Assembly: GCA_003508835.1 (NCBI GenBank)
Contig: PUFA01000014.1
Location: 4,346,501-4,410,500 of the forward strand
Reading direction: 5' to 3'
Length of the DNA: 64,000 nt
Source: Eonycteris spelaea
Lineage: Eukaryota; Chordata; Mammalia; Chiroptera; Pteropodidae
Shown piece by piece: positions 1-10,697 of the stretch. The notes under the pieces were generated by a model that saw nothing but the letters and a program-made list of their open reading frames with translations, did no database searches and was not told where the DNA came from. Position 1 is the first letter of the stretch. The number at the start of each line of letters is the position of its first letter. The translations under genes were made by a program, and so were the position numbers.

Positions 1-410
1 CCCTTCTGCACTGGGAGTGGATGGACCAGGGAGTGGTCGGATTGTGAGGGTGGGGCAAAGGCCAATCACTGAGCCCTGCCAGGATCCAAGATCTCAGGTT
101 TGCAACTGTCGCCCTAACAACTCCTAAAGAAAGAGTTTCCTCAAGGTGTCCTAATCTGAAGTTAATAGATGATTAAAAAAAAAAAAGTCTATGAATTCTC
201 TTACGTTTTATGCACAACTTTTCACGTGCATAGGTGCAGTTTAGGGAGGAAGTCAGGCTTTATTTTTCACAGATTTAAAAAAGATCTACCTTACCCTCAA
301 CTACTCAAGATGATTGAACTAGGTGCAGAGATTCGAAATAAATAAAAACAGCCTTTAGAACCAGTTTCCCCACTTGGCAAAAGAAAGTAAAAAAATCTAT
401 TGAGCAGATA

Positions 411-612
411 GACTTAAGTTCATATCCTAGACCTAAGTTAACTCTGTTACTTATTAATTGTGTGACTTCAACCAATTACTCAACCTCTCGGTTTCCTTTT
501 CCATAAAAACACCTACTTCGATTTTGGGGGTAGAGGGAACGGCGAGGTTTAAAAAAATAACAAACAAATGTCTAGCACATAGTACAATATGATATCACAG
601 TTAATTATTTTT
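411..612 (+). repeat. MIR SINE fragment
   Basis: The stretch keeps the MIR order: an incomplete 'tctgttacttattaattgtg' core, then 'tgtgacttcaaccaattact', 'caacctctcggtttcc', 'ccataaaaacacctact' and a tail 'gcacatagta'. MIR is an old tRNA-derived SINE shared by mammals. Ends are approximate. Bases 1-410 hold no feature I recognise. Confidence 0.75.
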
Positions 613-1514
613 GCTACTATTATTACCAACATTCTGGGGTGACCGGGAGATAGATTTTCTGGCTGAGTTTTTTGGTGACAATATTTAGAGAAAAAACAGC
701 GTTTGTCTGGAGACCTCTGTCTCCGTGTGTTCTGTCAGTGTTGTTCTTGGCTGCTCCTGGCTGGTGTCTGTCTTTACCTTGAACTGCCCTAAGATTAGAA
801 TTTCTTGTAAACAGTGACTTAATTATTCATCTGCATCCTTTCACGATGCTGGGCTGAGTCCCCTGTGAACAGGGAGTCACCCCTCCTGCTGCTGCTCAGA
901 AGAGGGGTGGAATTTACTTGAGTGACGTGAGTGCTCTTATTAAAAGGTCATTACCTCCAACACTCGGCACAGCCACCAGCTCCCAGTGGCCTCGTGCAGG
1001 GATTCGTGTGGACTCCACATGACATTTTTGGGCAAGGCCGAGTGGTCAGAAGGAAGTATATCTGCAAAGGATGTAGAAGGGGTCACCAGGAAAAGATTTA
1101 GCCAGCAAAGCAACAAACTAGCCACAAATAAAAGGGAATTCCAGTCTGAGTCATCACAGGGTCAAGGTGGATTCTTCTGCTAATTAACTTCCGTGGCAAA
1201 ACTCTGAGCTTGGGCGAGCTTTTAATAACTAGAGAATCCTCATTTACCCTCAGAGCAAGTGTCACGTCCTTCCCAAAGCTCCTGAATCCCAGACAGAGGT
1301 AGAGGCTCCTTCTTCTGTAGGTCGACATGAGAACAAGCCCCCATTGTAAACACCTTCCATAGTAGCCTATCCAGACGTCTCCATCAGACAGTGGGCTCCT
1401 TGTGCCCAGACCCCGTGCCTTACAGAACCTTTGTCTTCAAAGCTTCGCATCTGTCAGATGCTGATGAGAGAGACAGAGGCGGAGAAGGAGGAAGGGAGGC
1501 AGGGAGGAAATCTG
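613..1514. other. Unassigned single-copy-looking sequence
   Basis: No repeat family, RNA gene or coding exon recognised. Short frames on both strands around 940-1330 overlap each other and show no domain, so I treat them as chance frames. Confidence 0.5.
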
Positions 1515-1650
1515 TCCTGGTTCTGGAGTGAGACAAACGAGTTCTATTTCCATCTCTGCAACTTCGTGCAAAACCCCCATCAAACTCTTGGACTTCTTCT
1601 GAGGCTCAGCTTCCCCATCTCGAAAAGAGAAGCATGCTTCTTGTTTGGGG
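1515..1650 (+). repeat. MIR-like SINE fragment
   Basis: 'ctggttctggagtgagaca', 'catctctgcaacttcgtgca', 'tgaggctcagcttccccatc' follow the MIR order of 'gttc...ctctgccact...cctcagtttccccatct'. Diverged and short. A C-rich tract follows at about 1736-1762. Confidence 0.55.
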
Positions 1651-2079
1651 ATCAAAGAAGATTAATACCTGAAAATGAAAATAGATGAGATTGAGGTAAT
1701 ATGAAACAGCTTCTAGTTAAGAAATCATGTACTCCACCGCACCCCCCACCCCCACCCCCAAATCTATTGTTTCCTGGGCTTTAATCCCAAAGTGTTGATT
1801 GTGGCAGGACGTGTCTGCAGAGAGGAGTTTCCGCTGATGTGTGTTCGGCCTCTGTCAGCTTATTTCCTCTGTGTGCGCCTGGCTGGCCCCCCAGGGTGTC
1901 CTGTCCTTGGGCTGCCACTCTTTACTGTTCCTACCCAGTTCCCACTGTCTCTCATGACCGTGTGGGTTCCCCCAAAGCCCCAGAACTTGGGTCTCTCCTC
2001 CTGGCTGTCCTCCACTGAGCTTCCCAAGGGGTCTTCTTAGAATCCAGTGTCCCTCTCGTGCTGGAAAATGTCACCCTCA

Positions 2080-2590
2080 TGAGTTCCCCAATGTCATCAG
2101 GACAAAACCCAAGCTCCCTGGCGCAGCCCATCTTGCGGTGGACCCGGCTTCTGGGAGGGTGACTCTGCAACTTTCTCTCCTGTCGCTCCCGCCCCGCCTG
2201 GGCTCCCTGAAATCACCACGGTGCTTCCTGTCTCCCCGCCCCGCTTGCATGGCCTGTGGCTTTCCTCGGCCGGCCGCAGCACCTTCTCTGTCCCATTTTG
2301 CTCGTCCACCCACCAGGAAAGGTCACGTTCCTCTCGCTCAGAGCGCTCATCCTCTTGGGAAACAAACTTACAGTCTCCTCCGAGACAAGAAGTCACTGCT
2401 CTGAGTCTGATCCTGTAACATCTTCGGCTTCTTGCTGTCTTAGTTCTGTTCCCTTTGCATGGACCCGTTTCCTGGGTGTCTGCCACCCCCCGTAGCCCAC
2501 GCAGCCCTCGGGATAAGGCCTGCGCTTATTCTCGGTGAATGAGTGGGTGAGTGACATGCTGGGTGGATGACTGAATGAACCTTGATTGCA
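2080..2590 (+). repeat. Possible L2 LINE 3' region
   Basis: 'ttccccaatgtcatcaggac' followed by 'aaacccaagctccctggcgc' resembles the L2 stretch that precedes 'ggataaagtccaaactcct'. The far end 'gtgaatgagtgggtgagtga' and 'tgactgaatgaacc' resembles the GAATGA-type L2 terminus. The middle is heavily diverged and GC-rich, so this could be two fragments or a misread. Confidence 0.35.
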
Positions 2591-2754
2591 TCCATTCTTT
2601 CTAAAGACCATGAGGCGTCTGCTCCCTGGGAAGGATCGTTGACTGACATGAATCAGGGCTGGTGACCCCTTTAGTCCCCCCTACAGATTAGTGGAGTCTA
2701 GCTCTTGTGGCCTGAAGTAGAAGCTGTTTTGTCTACACTTCCTTTCCGTTATGA

Positions 2755-3085
2755 GCCTCCCGCCCCTTCGCTACTCAACCCCATGCTTTTCGAGAGCAGA
2801 GGCCGGGCTCCTGAGCCACGCCCCCCACCCCTGTGTCCTTGCGGGGCCAGAGCGGCGCTCCCCACAGACCCGGTGGCGTCTTCCCTCCATAGCATCTTCA
2901 GGGAGCAACAGGGCGGACCAACGGGAGCCCCGAGGGCGAAATGCACCTTTGGTCCGTACCGGAACTGCCACCCGTCCCTCCTTCTCCATGGCAGGTCGTC
3001 AGATGCCCCCGTGAACATCCAGACACCTCGGGCTTCCTTCGCCCACGCCGCCGCCCAGAGCAGGTGGCCCGGGAGGCGCGGCTGT
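2755..3085. promoter_or_regulatory. CpG-island-like patch
   Basis: A hand count gives about 26 CpG in about 330 bases with GC near 60% or more, far denser than most of the window, where CpG is depleted. CpG-dense patches in mammals are often promoters or germline-unmethylated enhancers. There is no recognisable first exon here. Open frames cross it on both strands, as expected in GC-rich DNA. The count is by eye and the call is tentative. Confidence 0.4.
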
Positions 3086-3089
3086 CAAC

Positions 3090-3345
3090 TCTCCTGCCTT
3101 TCTAGCCTCTTTCTTTTTCTTCTGTCATTTGGAAAATGCAGCCACCGCGATAAATTAAACCTTCGTGGCTCCATTTCCTTCTTTCCCGTCGCGGAGCCCT
3201 GACATATTTCCTCGAGGAAATACTTTCAAAATCATAATTGAAACACAGTAATTCATAATAGAAATGGGAGGAGGAGAGTAATAGATTTAGCTCTCCTTTC
3301 TGGGGCAGACACGTTAATTACATTTTCTATTTCCTCCCATTACCG
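3090..3345. promoter_or_regulatory. TAAT-rich candidate enhancer block
   Basis: Directly after the CpG-rich patch the composition turns AT-rich with repeated homeodomain-type cores: 'ataaattaaa', 'cataattg', 'gtaattcataat', 'agtaatag' and 'cgttaattacat'. A palindromic 'tcctcgagga' lies near 3209-3218. No repeat family matches. Blocks like this next to CpG patches are often conserved developmental enhancers; that is inference from motif content alone. Confidence 0.35.
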
Positions 3346-3804
3346 CGGAGCATGTCTCCGCCCGGCCAGGCCCGCCTACGTCTCTCTCTCTCTCCCCGGG
3401 GCCGAACCGACCCTCGCTTATGCTCACAGCAGCCCGAAGGCAACCGCGGGCACATAGAGCTGACCGTGTCACTCGTGGTTGGAATTCATAAGCACTCGAC
3501 CCCTCACAAGTCGGGTTTCCTTGGCGGGAATCATCAGGTCCAGGTGACAAGGCCGGGTCCCTGCCTCATTCTGGCATCACGGGCCTCTCCTGATTGCCCT
3601 CTGCCTGGGAAGGCAGAGACGGTGGCTGTCACTGTGCTGCTGCGGCCGCCGAGTTTAACTCTGCCATTAATGATGCTTATGCCACCACTTACAGACGCCT
3701 GTTCACTTCCTGCCCCCTTAGGCCTTGCCGCAAGCCCCTCTCAACAATGCGTTTATTTAAATAGCATCAGGACTGAACACTAGAGAATCTTAGTCCTTTT
3801 TTTT
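3346..3804. other. Unassigned GC-moderate sequence
   Basis: Contains a short CT run near 3378-3395 and several CpG. An open plus-strand frame (3352-3783) shows no recognisable domain and is not called. Confidence 0.45.
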
Positions 3805-3900
3805 TTTCACAAATAAAAAAGCAGAGGCTTGCAGAGGAAATCATTTACCTAAAGTCACCCAGTTAGAACCAGGTTCTCTAGCTCCTAAGCCAACACCTTT
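3805..3900 (-). repeat. MIR SINE fragment
   Basis: Reverse-orientation MIR order: 'gcagaggcttgcagaggaaa', 'atttacctaaagtcaccca', 'gttagaaccaggttctctag', 'ctcctaagccaacacc', equivalent to the 'gaggttaagtaacttgccca' side of MIR. A poly-T run (about 3798-3807) precedes it. A second short trace, 'agctaagtcacccagttagaacc', occurs near 5303-5325. Confidence 0.65.
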
Positions 3901-3904
3901 TCCT

Positions 3905-4660
3905 TTTTAAGACACTGTTTTGAGGTCTCTAGGCCTTTTCTGGAGAGAAACTGAGACGGAGAAGAAGAGAAAAATGCCTGAAGAAAAGATAAGCCACTGT
4001 AAAGGAATGTGTCGCTTCACTCTGTTCTGTGACTGGAATCGTAGTTAAGGACTGTCCCTCCCAGCACCCGCCGCGTAGCTGTCCCGCGCCCCTTGCCCTG
4101 ACAGGCTCACCCTTCACGGTGCACTTGACCTTCTGAGATGTCTTTCCTGACGGGCCCGAAGCGAGGCCCAGTGAATGGCATGTTCCCCGTACAGGCAGAA
4201 CGCGCTTTGCCCTGTAGCTTTTCATGTTCACTCGGGGGGAGGGGTGACCCCGGCGTTCCACTCAGTGAGTGCCGTCCAGGGCGAGTGTGAGCTGGGAAGC
4301 GGACGTCGGCATCTGTCCCCACGGGTCTGAGCTCCTCCTCCCTGTGCCGAGGCCCTCCAAGCCCGTTTTGTCACATGCGCAGGCCCTGGGACCAGTGTCA
4401 CGACTCACCTGGGGCCCAAAGAAAGGATGACCTAGGGTCGTTTTGAGTGTATGTGATTTTTGTTTCACATGCATAATTTTAGCCTATCGTCTTCGTGTGT
4501 GATGGGGTCCCACTCTGTGTGTGCTGCACATGTGTGTAACGGGTGTAGTAGGTATGTACGCATCTTTTTCATTAACATTAAAAACAATATTGGTCCTCTG
4601 GTTTCTGAGAGAGCTTATTTACAATCAGATTATATGAGAGACACTTTTCCAAAATAGCTC
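3905..4660. other. Unassigned sequence
   Basis: No repeat or gene recognised. GC-rich from about 4040 to 4400, then AT-rich with GT-containing words near 4493-4545. Confidence 0.45.
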
Positions 4661-4666
4661 AATATG

Positions 4667-4744
4667 TATATATATATATATACACACACACACATACATA
4701 CACACACACATACACACACACACATACACACACACACATATATA
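4667..4744. repeat. Compound (TA)n(CA)n microsatellite
   Basis: A TA run passes into CA repeats interrupted by 'cacatacata' units and closes with 'tatata'. Open frames over this stretch are translations of the repeat. Confidence 0.95.
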
Positions 4745-5019
4745 AAAAATTTGTTGTTTTGTTGTTGTTATTGCTGTTGTTGTTCCTGAAGGGATCTTAG
4801 GCCCTGAGACCAGCCCTTCCATCCACCCCAAGAGCTCTCTAAGAAACAAAGCATGGGAATGGGAAGAATCCCGCCTGCTCTTACCATTAGCCTAGTGTCA
4901 GGGAAGATGGTTGCTTCATTTTCCCAGTCTCATGGCCCTGTTTAACAATCTGCTAATAATAGATCTATTGAGAGAGAAAGGAACTTTTAAAGAAATAGAT
5001 AGGATTTCTTTTTCTGTTG

Positions 5020-5118
5020 CGGAGAGATAGAGAGGGAGAGGGAGGGAGAAAGGAGAAAGAGAGGGAGGAGGGAGGGAGGGAGGAGGGAGGGAGGGGGAGA
5101 GAAAGAGAGAGAGAGGTC
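5020..5118. repeat. GA-rich purine tract
   Basis: Almost pure purine on the plus strand, made of GAGAGG, GGGA and GAAAGAG words. It begins just after a T-rich stretch. Confidence 0.9.
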
Positions 5119-5468
5119 CTATCTCATTCCAATGAAAGCAGAGGTATTCTGGGCTTAGAATCTGAGATGCAGAATATCTCTACAGCTATACAAGGCCAAG
5201 TGGGTTAAAGCACAATGCAAACTGTGCTAATTCTGCAGAATCAGGGAATCTCGAAGGCAGGTTCTTATAGAACAAAAAGTGGTAAGAGTTGGGTAAATGA
5301 GAGCTAAGTCACCCAGTTAGAACCAGGGTGGACCTGGAGGGGCAGGTGCTGTCTGCAGAGCTGCCTTCAAAACTAAGTTTCCATGTCTAGGCGTGTTGCT
5401 TATCAGACTTCCAAAGTCCTTTCACACTCCTTTTCTCCTTTGATTTCTAATTGATCTTCCAGCAGAAC

Positions 5469-5471
<3 letters not shown>

Positions 5472-5531
<60 letters not shown>

Positions 5532-5540
5532 GAGGGAGAG
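5472..5540. repeat. (GA)n microsatellite
   Basis: About 24 uninterrupted GA dinucleotides followed by GGGAGAG variants. Frames over it translate as Arg-Glu or Leu-Ser repeats and are not genes. Confidence 0.97.
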
Positions 5541-5564
5541 ATGAAGCAGAAATTGCCTTCTGCG

Positions 5565-5725
5565 TTAACTTCACAAACGTTTACTGAGTGCTCACACACA
5601 CCGACACCCTTACCTGGAACCAAGGACCCTAAGTAAATGAGACCATTGTGACCATCACCCTTGTGTTGCTCGTAGTCTGGTGGGAAAGAGACTGAATGAA
5701 GAATTACAGCTTCTGTCAGAAGGCT
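5565..5725 (-). repeat. L2 LINE fragment
   Basis: Reverse-orientation L2 3' end: 'cacaaacgtttactgagtgc', then 'gttgctcgtagtctggtggg' and 'aaagagactgaatgaagaat', matching 'aacaaatatttattgagc ... ggagcttacattctagtggg'. The segment between is diverged. Confidence 0.6.
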
Positions 5726-6035
5726 GTCAGAAGATCTAACGATGATGATCACAGAGGAGTGAACGAGAAAATCACACTTAAACCAAACCTCAATGCTGTT
5801 AGGATTTCAGGATTCTGCTCCCGCCCCAGGGTCTGACATGGGGATTCAGCAGACAGAGCCAGAACCAGCTGGGGAAGTCAGGTTTCAGCAGTGACCAGGC
5901 AAACACTTGGTACCTCACAACAGAGCCTTGGGAAACCTGGATTAGAAATTGTGGTGTAGCCTTGCAGTTGAATTAGACTTTGGTCTCAGAATCTGGAGTT
6001 ATAGATGTGTGTCTGCTCAGGTGTGCCTGAGATCT
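5726..6035. other. Unassigned sequence
   Basis: No gene or confident repeat recognised between the L2 fragment and the alternating purine/pyrimidine tract. Confidence 0.45.
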
Positions 6036-6085
6036 GGGAAGAGAGAGAGAGAGCGAGTGCGCGCGCGTGCGTGCACGTGAGTGAG
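6036..6085. repeat. GA run passing into alternating CG/TG tract
   Basis: A short (GA)n leads into 'tgcgcgcgcgtgcgtgcac' (about 6058-6076), a strictly alternating purine/pyrimidine run rich in CG, then 'gtgagtgag'. Such runs are the classic Z-DNA-prone sequence type. Confidence 0.85.
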
Positions 6086-7811
6086 CCCTGATGCAAATGA
6101 GTGATTTCGGAGTACTAAGGGTGAGCGCGTGGTGCGGTGAGAGGTGTCAGGATGCCAAGTGAGAACTGCTTTAAGGAAGCTGGTAACATGTGGCCTATAA
6201 ATTCAAGCTCTCACTAATCAGATTAATAATGTCTCTTCCTTTGGAAAAACGGTTGTTGCTGGCATATCGTAAATCATGAGCTCCAGTAAGAGGAAGGAAA
6301 AATTATTTTCTAGAGTCACATTATTAATGAGGAGAAGTGAAAAACACTTCCCCCTTTGACCCCTGTCCCCCCCCTGCCCAATGCACGTGAATGGGAGGCC
6401 ATGGATGGTGATCTGAAAATGCAGACGTGGCTCCCATCCGATGGGCCTTGTGCACTGGGCCAGGGCGTTCGGGTGTAAACCACTGTGAGTTACTGCACAG
6501 CGCACTGATGGGATCAGACGCGTGGCTTTAAGTCATCACTCTGATGAAGGGAAAAGCTACTTGTAAGAGCAGCAAGAAGCTGAACTAGGATTCCGCTACC
6601 ACATTTTAGGGAAGAGATGGCAGCAGCTTTGTGCAGGGCAGTGATGGTGGGGTCAGGAAAGAGGGTGTGGATCTGAGGGGTGACCGGCTGGGAGTGGGAT
6701 GGGTCAGAGGGGTCCCGGACACCCCGTTTCTCTAGCTTGAGCATCCGTGTGGATCGTGTGGGTGATGGCTGAGGAGCTGTTTTGGACGGCGGGGGATGAT
6801 GAGAACAGTAGATCTGGGGGACGTCCTCACGTGCGCTGTCTCTGCGTCCAGGAACGAGAGGTGTCCTGGGAAGCGGGCCTTTCAGAGCTGAAACCCGGAG
6901 CACTTCGGGCAAACCGAGGAGCGAGCGCCCTACTCAGAAGCGAATGTGCCAGACAGCGGGACGCAGAGGAGGCCAGGAGAAGGGGGCCCTCCAGCTCTTT
7001 ACAGAGATGGGTCAGCAAGCAAAAAGGGGTGCTTTACTGACCGTCAGTGGAATGGTAGCCCCAGCGGGGCAGGATTTAGAGATTCCCGGCAGCACACTGT
7101 CTGCGTACCCCCTTAGTTGCCTGCTGCAGTAATCAGTCATTCATTTGTTCATGTGAGTGAGTCATCACTTCATTCAAAACAAATAGACTTAAGGTCTCCA
7201 TTGCCTAGAGAATGGTGTTCCACTTTCTCACTGAAACACCTGCGTTTCTCCCCAGTCGTGACCGGGCCCTTCCTTCTTCATTTTCCTTCATCGTCCCAAT
7301 GCTGTAGCCACGCAGCAGGATCACGTTCTGCTTCTGGAGGGCCATTCGCTGTGCATAGCTCCCCCGGGAATGGGAGTCGCTCTCTGCCCGCGCGTGTCGC
7401 TCCATCACGAGGCCTCCCCGATCCCAGCATGCGCTCGTCATTCTCAGCGAGCATCTAGTTCCGACGTCTCTGCACAAACGTAGCCACAGGACAGGCATCG
7501 CCCTTGAGAGAGAGGAACTTTCTAGGTTCAGTCTCTTCTCTATTTTTCCTTTCGATTGTGGTAAAATACATTAAATTTTTTTTTTTTTTACTCTTAAAAT
7601 CACAGAGGTATTTTTCAGTTTGGAAGCTAATCCTCAAAGGTCCAAGACTTGATTTTCTCTTGAGGATTTAGTTGTTCATATTCGGTGTATAGAATAAACT
7701 TCAAGGAGGGCCTGACCTGTGCCCCAGTGGACAGTCTTCCGTGACTTTTCTAAAGCACATGTATATTTTTAATATATTTTTTCTAAATTAGAGTATAGAG
7801 AGAAAACATGC
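6086..7811. other. Unassigned sequence, partly GC-rich
   Basis: From about 6700 to 7450 the stretch is GC-rich with moderate CpG and overlapping open frames on both strands, none with a domain I recognise. 'cagtcattcatttgttcatg' near 7133 could be an L2-end trace. Near 7553-7590 'tcgattgtggtaaaatacat' followed by a poly-T run resembles a scrap of L1 3' UTR. A local AT-rich stretch (7755-7800) precedes the L1 end. Confidence 0.4.
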
Positions 7812-8055
7812 TAATAGCGGCCAGAGGAGAGGGGCTTGGGAGAGAGGATGGGCAAAGAGGTGAAGGGAGTGATGGGTACAAATCCCCAGTTATTAAATAA
7901 AAATAAGTCAGCCACCCGGAGGTAATACACAGCATAGGGAAAACTGTTATTGTAATAACGTCGGCGACAGATGGTTACCGGACGTGCTGTGGCCCTCGCA
8001 TCATGGGGACTGTACACGTCGAGTCACTGTGCTGTACACCTGAAGCGAAGCTCCC
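7812..8055 (+). mobile_element. L1 LINE 3' end
   Basis: The L1 3' UTR is readable in order: 'gcggccagaggagaggggct', 'gatgggcaaagaggtgaagg', 'gggtacaaatccccagttat', 'taataaataagtca'-like text, 'cacagcatagggaaaact', 'attgtaataacg', 'gcgacagatggttaccgga', 'gtcgagtcactgtgctgtac' and 'acctgaagc'. This 3' end type is common in boreoeutherian L1s, notably laurasiatherians. The poly-A tail is lost and CpGs have accumulated. Confidence 0.8.
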
Positions 8056-8171
8056 TCCAGGAGCCCCCGAGCATGCACCTCTCTCTGTCACCTGCCGTCC
8101 GCAGGAAGGAGCGTGTGTGGGAGAGAACACGGAACTCAGGGCCCAGGCACCCACTTCCCCCAGCTCCGACC

Positions 8172-8285
8172 TGCTCTTCTCCAGTCGCCTTGTGTTTCCG
8201 AGCCTCCGCGTTCTCATTCATGGGTCACCTCATAAGGTGGCACTAAGGATCTAATAATGAAAGCATTCGTATAAAACGCCTTCTT
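8172..8285 (+). repeat. MIR SINE fragment
   Basis: 'ccgagcctccgcgttctcat', 'tcatgggtcacctcataagg', 'tggcactaaggatctaataa' and 'tgaaagcattcg' follow the 3' half of MIR ('gcctcagtttcctcat...ggattaaatga...gtaaagcgc'). Confidence 0.55.
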
Positions 8286-10090
8286 CTCTGGGAAATCGTT
8301 TCTGCCTCCACCACTTGCAGTTCAAGGGCAGCCAGCTCACGTCGGCTGCTCATGCAGACGGCGCCCTGGCAGCCACCGCACCTGGCGTGGACGCGGCCAC
8401 ACCGCTGATGGGGACTGGAATCCGAGGGGGCGGGTTGGGAGGGAGAGGGTGCGCGGCACGGAAGGTTCGGTTGGGCTCAGTGGCAAAGTCCATTGTTTCC
8501 CTTATTTCTGTGCGGAGAACGTGGGGGTTTTCCTTGGAATTCTAAAACAAGGCGAAGGAGGAGGAAGGCGTCTGACGCCTGTAGGGAACTCGTCTGTAGA
8601 AACATGGAGGGGCTCGTGGTTCCTTAAGGGGGTCTGGGAATTGTAGACGTGCGTACCCCCATCGCTCTGGGGATACCTGGGAGACCCTAACTCCCTTCCG
8701 ATTCAGTTGAGGGAACGGAGGCCCCTAGAAGGGACTCAGTGGTCCAAACTAGAGAGAATTCGATGGAGAATAAGCCCAGAAGTTCAGGCTCCCAGCTCCT
8801 CACCCGGAGCCCTGCCCTTCCCTCCGCCTCTTCCCCTGCCCCTTGCTCGCGCCCCAGTCGTGCCCCCCACCCCGGGGCTGCTGCCATCTTAGCTGCCAGC
8901 ACAGTCAGTGATTCATCGATGGGCAGCTCCTTGGTTTTTTTTTCCTTCTCTGGAGCCACTTTAAATGTGATAAACAAGGTTATTTAAAAAAAATAATGCA
9001 ATGTTCAAATGAAAACATCTCATGCACTGTCAAGACCATGCGGAGTCCTTTTTTTGTCTAAGTAGGGAGAAGAAGTACTTCATGTCAGAGATGATACATT
9101 AAATGAGTGAAAATGGGCAATTTTAACAGTCATTGTCTGAAGCTGAATAGGCGCCGCTATTCGCAGATGCGGCTTCCTTCCCTGCTAGTGTGTTTGTGTT
9201 ACCGATGTATCTTTGCAAGTCATCAGGAACTTTTAACTCACTCAACTACAATTTCAACACAGAGGGAAGGACAATTTCTGAAGATGAAAAGGTGGTCTCC
9301 GGTCGAGTGCGGGCAGAAAGGAACATGAACACACAGAACCCCGGCTCCTTTGTTCGCTGGCCGCTGCCGCTGCAGGCCTGAGGTCCCCTGCCACGCAGGA
9401 AAGGGCGGGAGCCCCCTCCACCCTTCCTTCCTGCCGCTCCACGGCCCGAGCGAGCAAGAGAAGGTCAGGACAACTCATACCGAAAGCCTCCGGAGCCCAG
9501 GGCCTTCCAAATGAAGGTCACCTGGCAGGACTTTTGCTTCTCAAAACCTAGGTAAAAGCAACTACACAAACACCCAGTAAAATCCATAGGAAGAAGGCTC
9601 AGAGGCATGTGAATTTGGCTGAAATGCACATCTCAGTCATTAAAAACACTCTACATAGAGGAACTGTATGGCATGTGAATTATATCTTGAAAAGGCTGTT
9701 ATAAAAAACACAAGCCCCTCTCCCGCACCGAGCACGCACACAGAACTGCCACACAGACGCACAGGCTCAGCCTCACTGATGCCGAAGGGCTCTGCATCTG
9801 CTAGCCCTTACAGCTCGTCCGGAGCTTTTGCAAACCTTATTCAGTGGTTCCTCGCATATGAGCTGAACAGGGACACAGGGGAGGTAAACAGTCCTTGTCC
9901 CTGTAAGAGAAACTAACTGGTTTTCTGAGACACGCAGCAAATGACTATGACAGTAGAATGCATTTGGGGTTCGATCCTGGTGTGCGTGACCTGCCTCGCT
10001 GCTCTGGTCTGTCTGTGGGGTGAGACTCTGAGCTTTCCCAATGTCTGAATGTTTCAGGGTTACGTGAGCTCCGACAGTGACAGGCAGTGC
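8286..10090. other. Unassigned sequence
   Basis: No gene seen. 8790-8900 is CT-rich with some CpG; 8933-9000 is T- and A-rich. Open frames on both strands near 8687-8990 and 9107-9478 carry no domain. 9700-9800 has CA-containing words. Nothing here is supported as functional. Confidence 0.45.
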
Positions 10091-10099
10091 AGAGAGAGA

Positions 10100-10134
<35 letters not shown>
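10091..10134. repeat. (GA)n microsatellite
   Basis: GA dinucleotides interrupted once by 'gtga'. Confidence 0.95.
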
Positions 10135-10136
<2 letters not shown>

Positions 10137-10364
10137 GGCCCCCTGAAGGGAAATTCTAAGTGCACAGTTTTATCGAGGTCTAGAAAGACTCAACACGACT
10201 GGAAAAATCCTGGAGTTTCTACCCCGTGTCAAGTCTGCTCAGCCCTTATTTACTCTGTGTGCAAAATTAAGGGGTTTCTGAGGATGCGGCCCACGCCTAA
10301 TGTGCTGAACCCTAATTTCTCAGGGAATCAAAATGCAGAATGGGTGTTAGAACATAACCATACG

Positions 10365-10390
10365 TCATTCAAGGACTGTCCCTTGAATGA
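10365..10390. repeat. Short perfect inverted repeat
   Basis: 'tcattcaagg' is followed after six bases by its exact reverse complement 'ccttgaatga', giving a 10-base-pair stem with a 6-base loop. It lies outside any repeat I recognise. Confidence 0.9.
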
Positions 10391-10482
10391 TGGGTGGTCT
10401 CAGGAAGTTGGGAGGAGGCACTGCTGGTGAGCAGACTAGTACACACAAACGTGCAAACTCAAAAATTCAAGAGGTGTTAGCA

Positions 10483-10697
10483 CAGCCGTCCCCAGCCCTT
10501 CTGGCTCCAGGGACCGGGGCTCCTATCAGAATCTAACCTGATGGCCTGAGGCGGAGCTGAGGCGGGGATGCTGGTGGGAGCGGCTGCAGATGCAGGTGAA
10601 GCTTCGCTCTCACCCACTGCTCACCTCCTGCTGTGCCACCGGTCCTAACAGGCCAGCGACCTGTACCGAGTTGTGGACCAGGGGTTGGGGACCCCTG
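10483..10697. mobile_element. hAT-type nonautonomous DNA transposon with TSD
   Basis: The element begins 'cagccgtccccagccc' and ends 'ggttggggacccctg', terminal inverted repeats of the CAG...CTG type used by hAT transposons. It is flanked by 8-base direct copies, 'tgttagca' (10475-10482) and 'agttagca' (10698-10705), differing at one base; 8 bp is the hAT target-duplication length. The inside ('ctcacctcctgctgtgccac', 'ggtcctaacaggccagcgac') matches a common mammalian GC-rich element. There is no transposase frame. I do not assign a family name. Confidence 0.8.

Noticed and set aside
2705..3202. 165-codon open frame, plus strand
   Set aside because: It lies in the CpG-rich patch, where stop codons are rare; three other frames are also open there and the peptide is low-complexity Pro/Arg/Ala rich.
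4667..4744. CRISPR-like regular repeats
   Set aside because: The regularity comes from CA and TA dinucleotides; there are no spacers, and the sequence is from a mammal.
5472..5540. Carnivore SINEC tail suggested by the GA-rich tract
   Set aside because: No SINEC body or A/T-rich tail lies next to it; it is a plain dinucleotide repeat.
5447..5752. Frames rich in Arg-Glu or Leu-Ser
   Set aside because: They are translations of the (GA)n microsatellite; the same applies to frames over 4667-4744, 10091-10134, 20436-20484, 28818-28857 and 30128-30169.
9960..10000. tRNA-like 'ggttcgatcctggtg' word
   Set aside because: Only the T-arm-like word is present; no acceptor stem, D-arm or anticodon arm can be folded around it.
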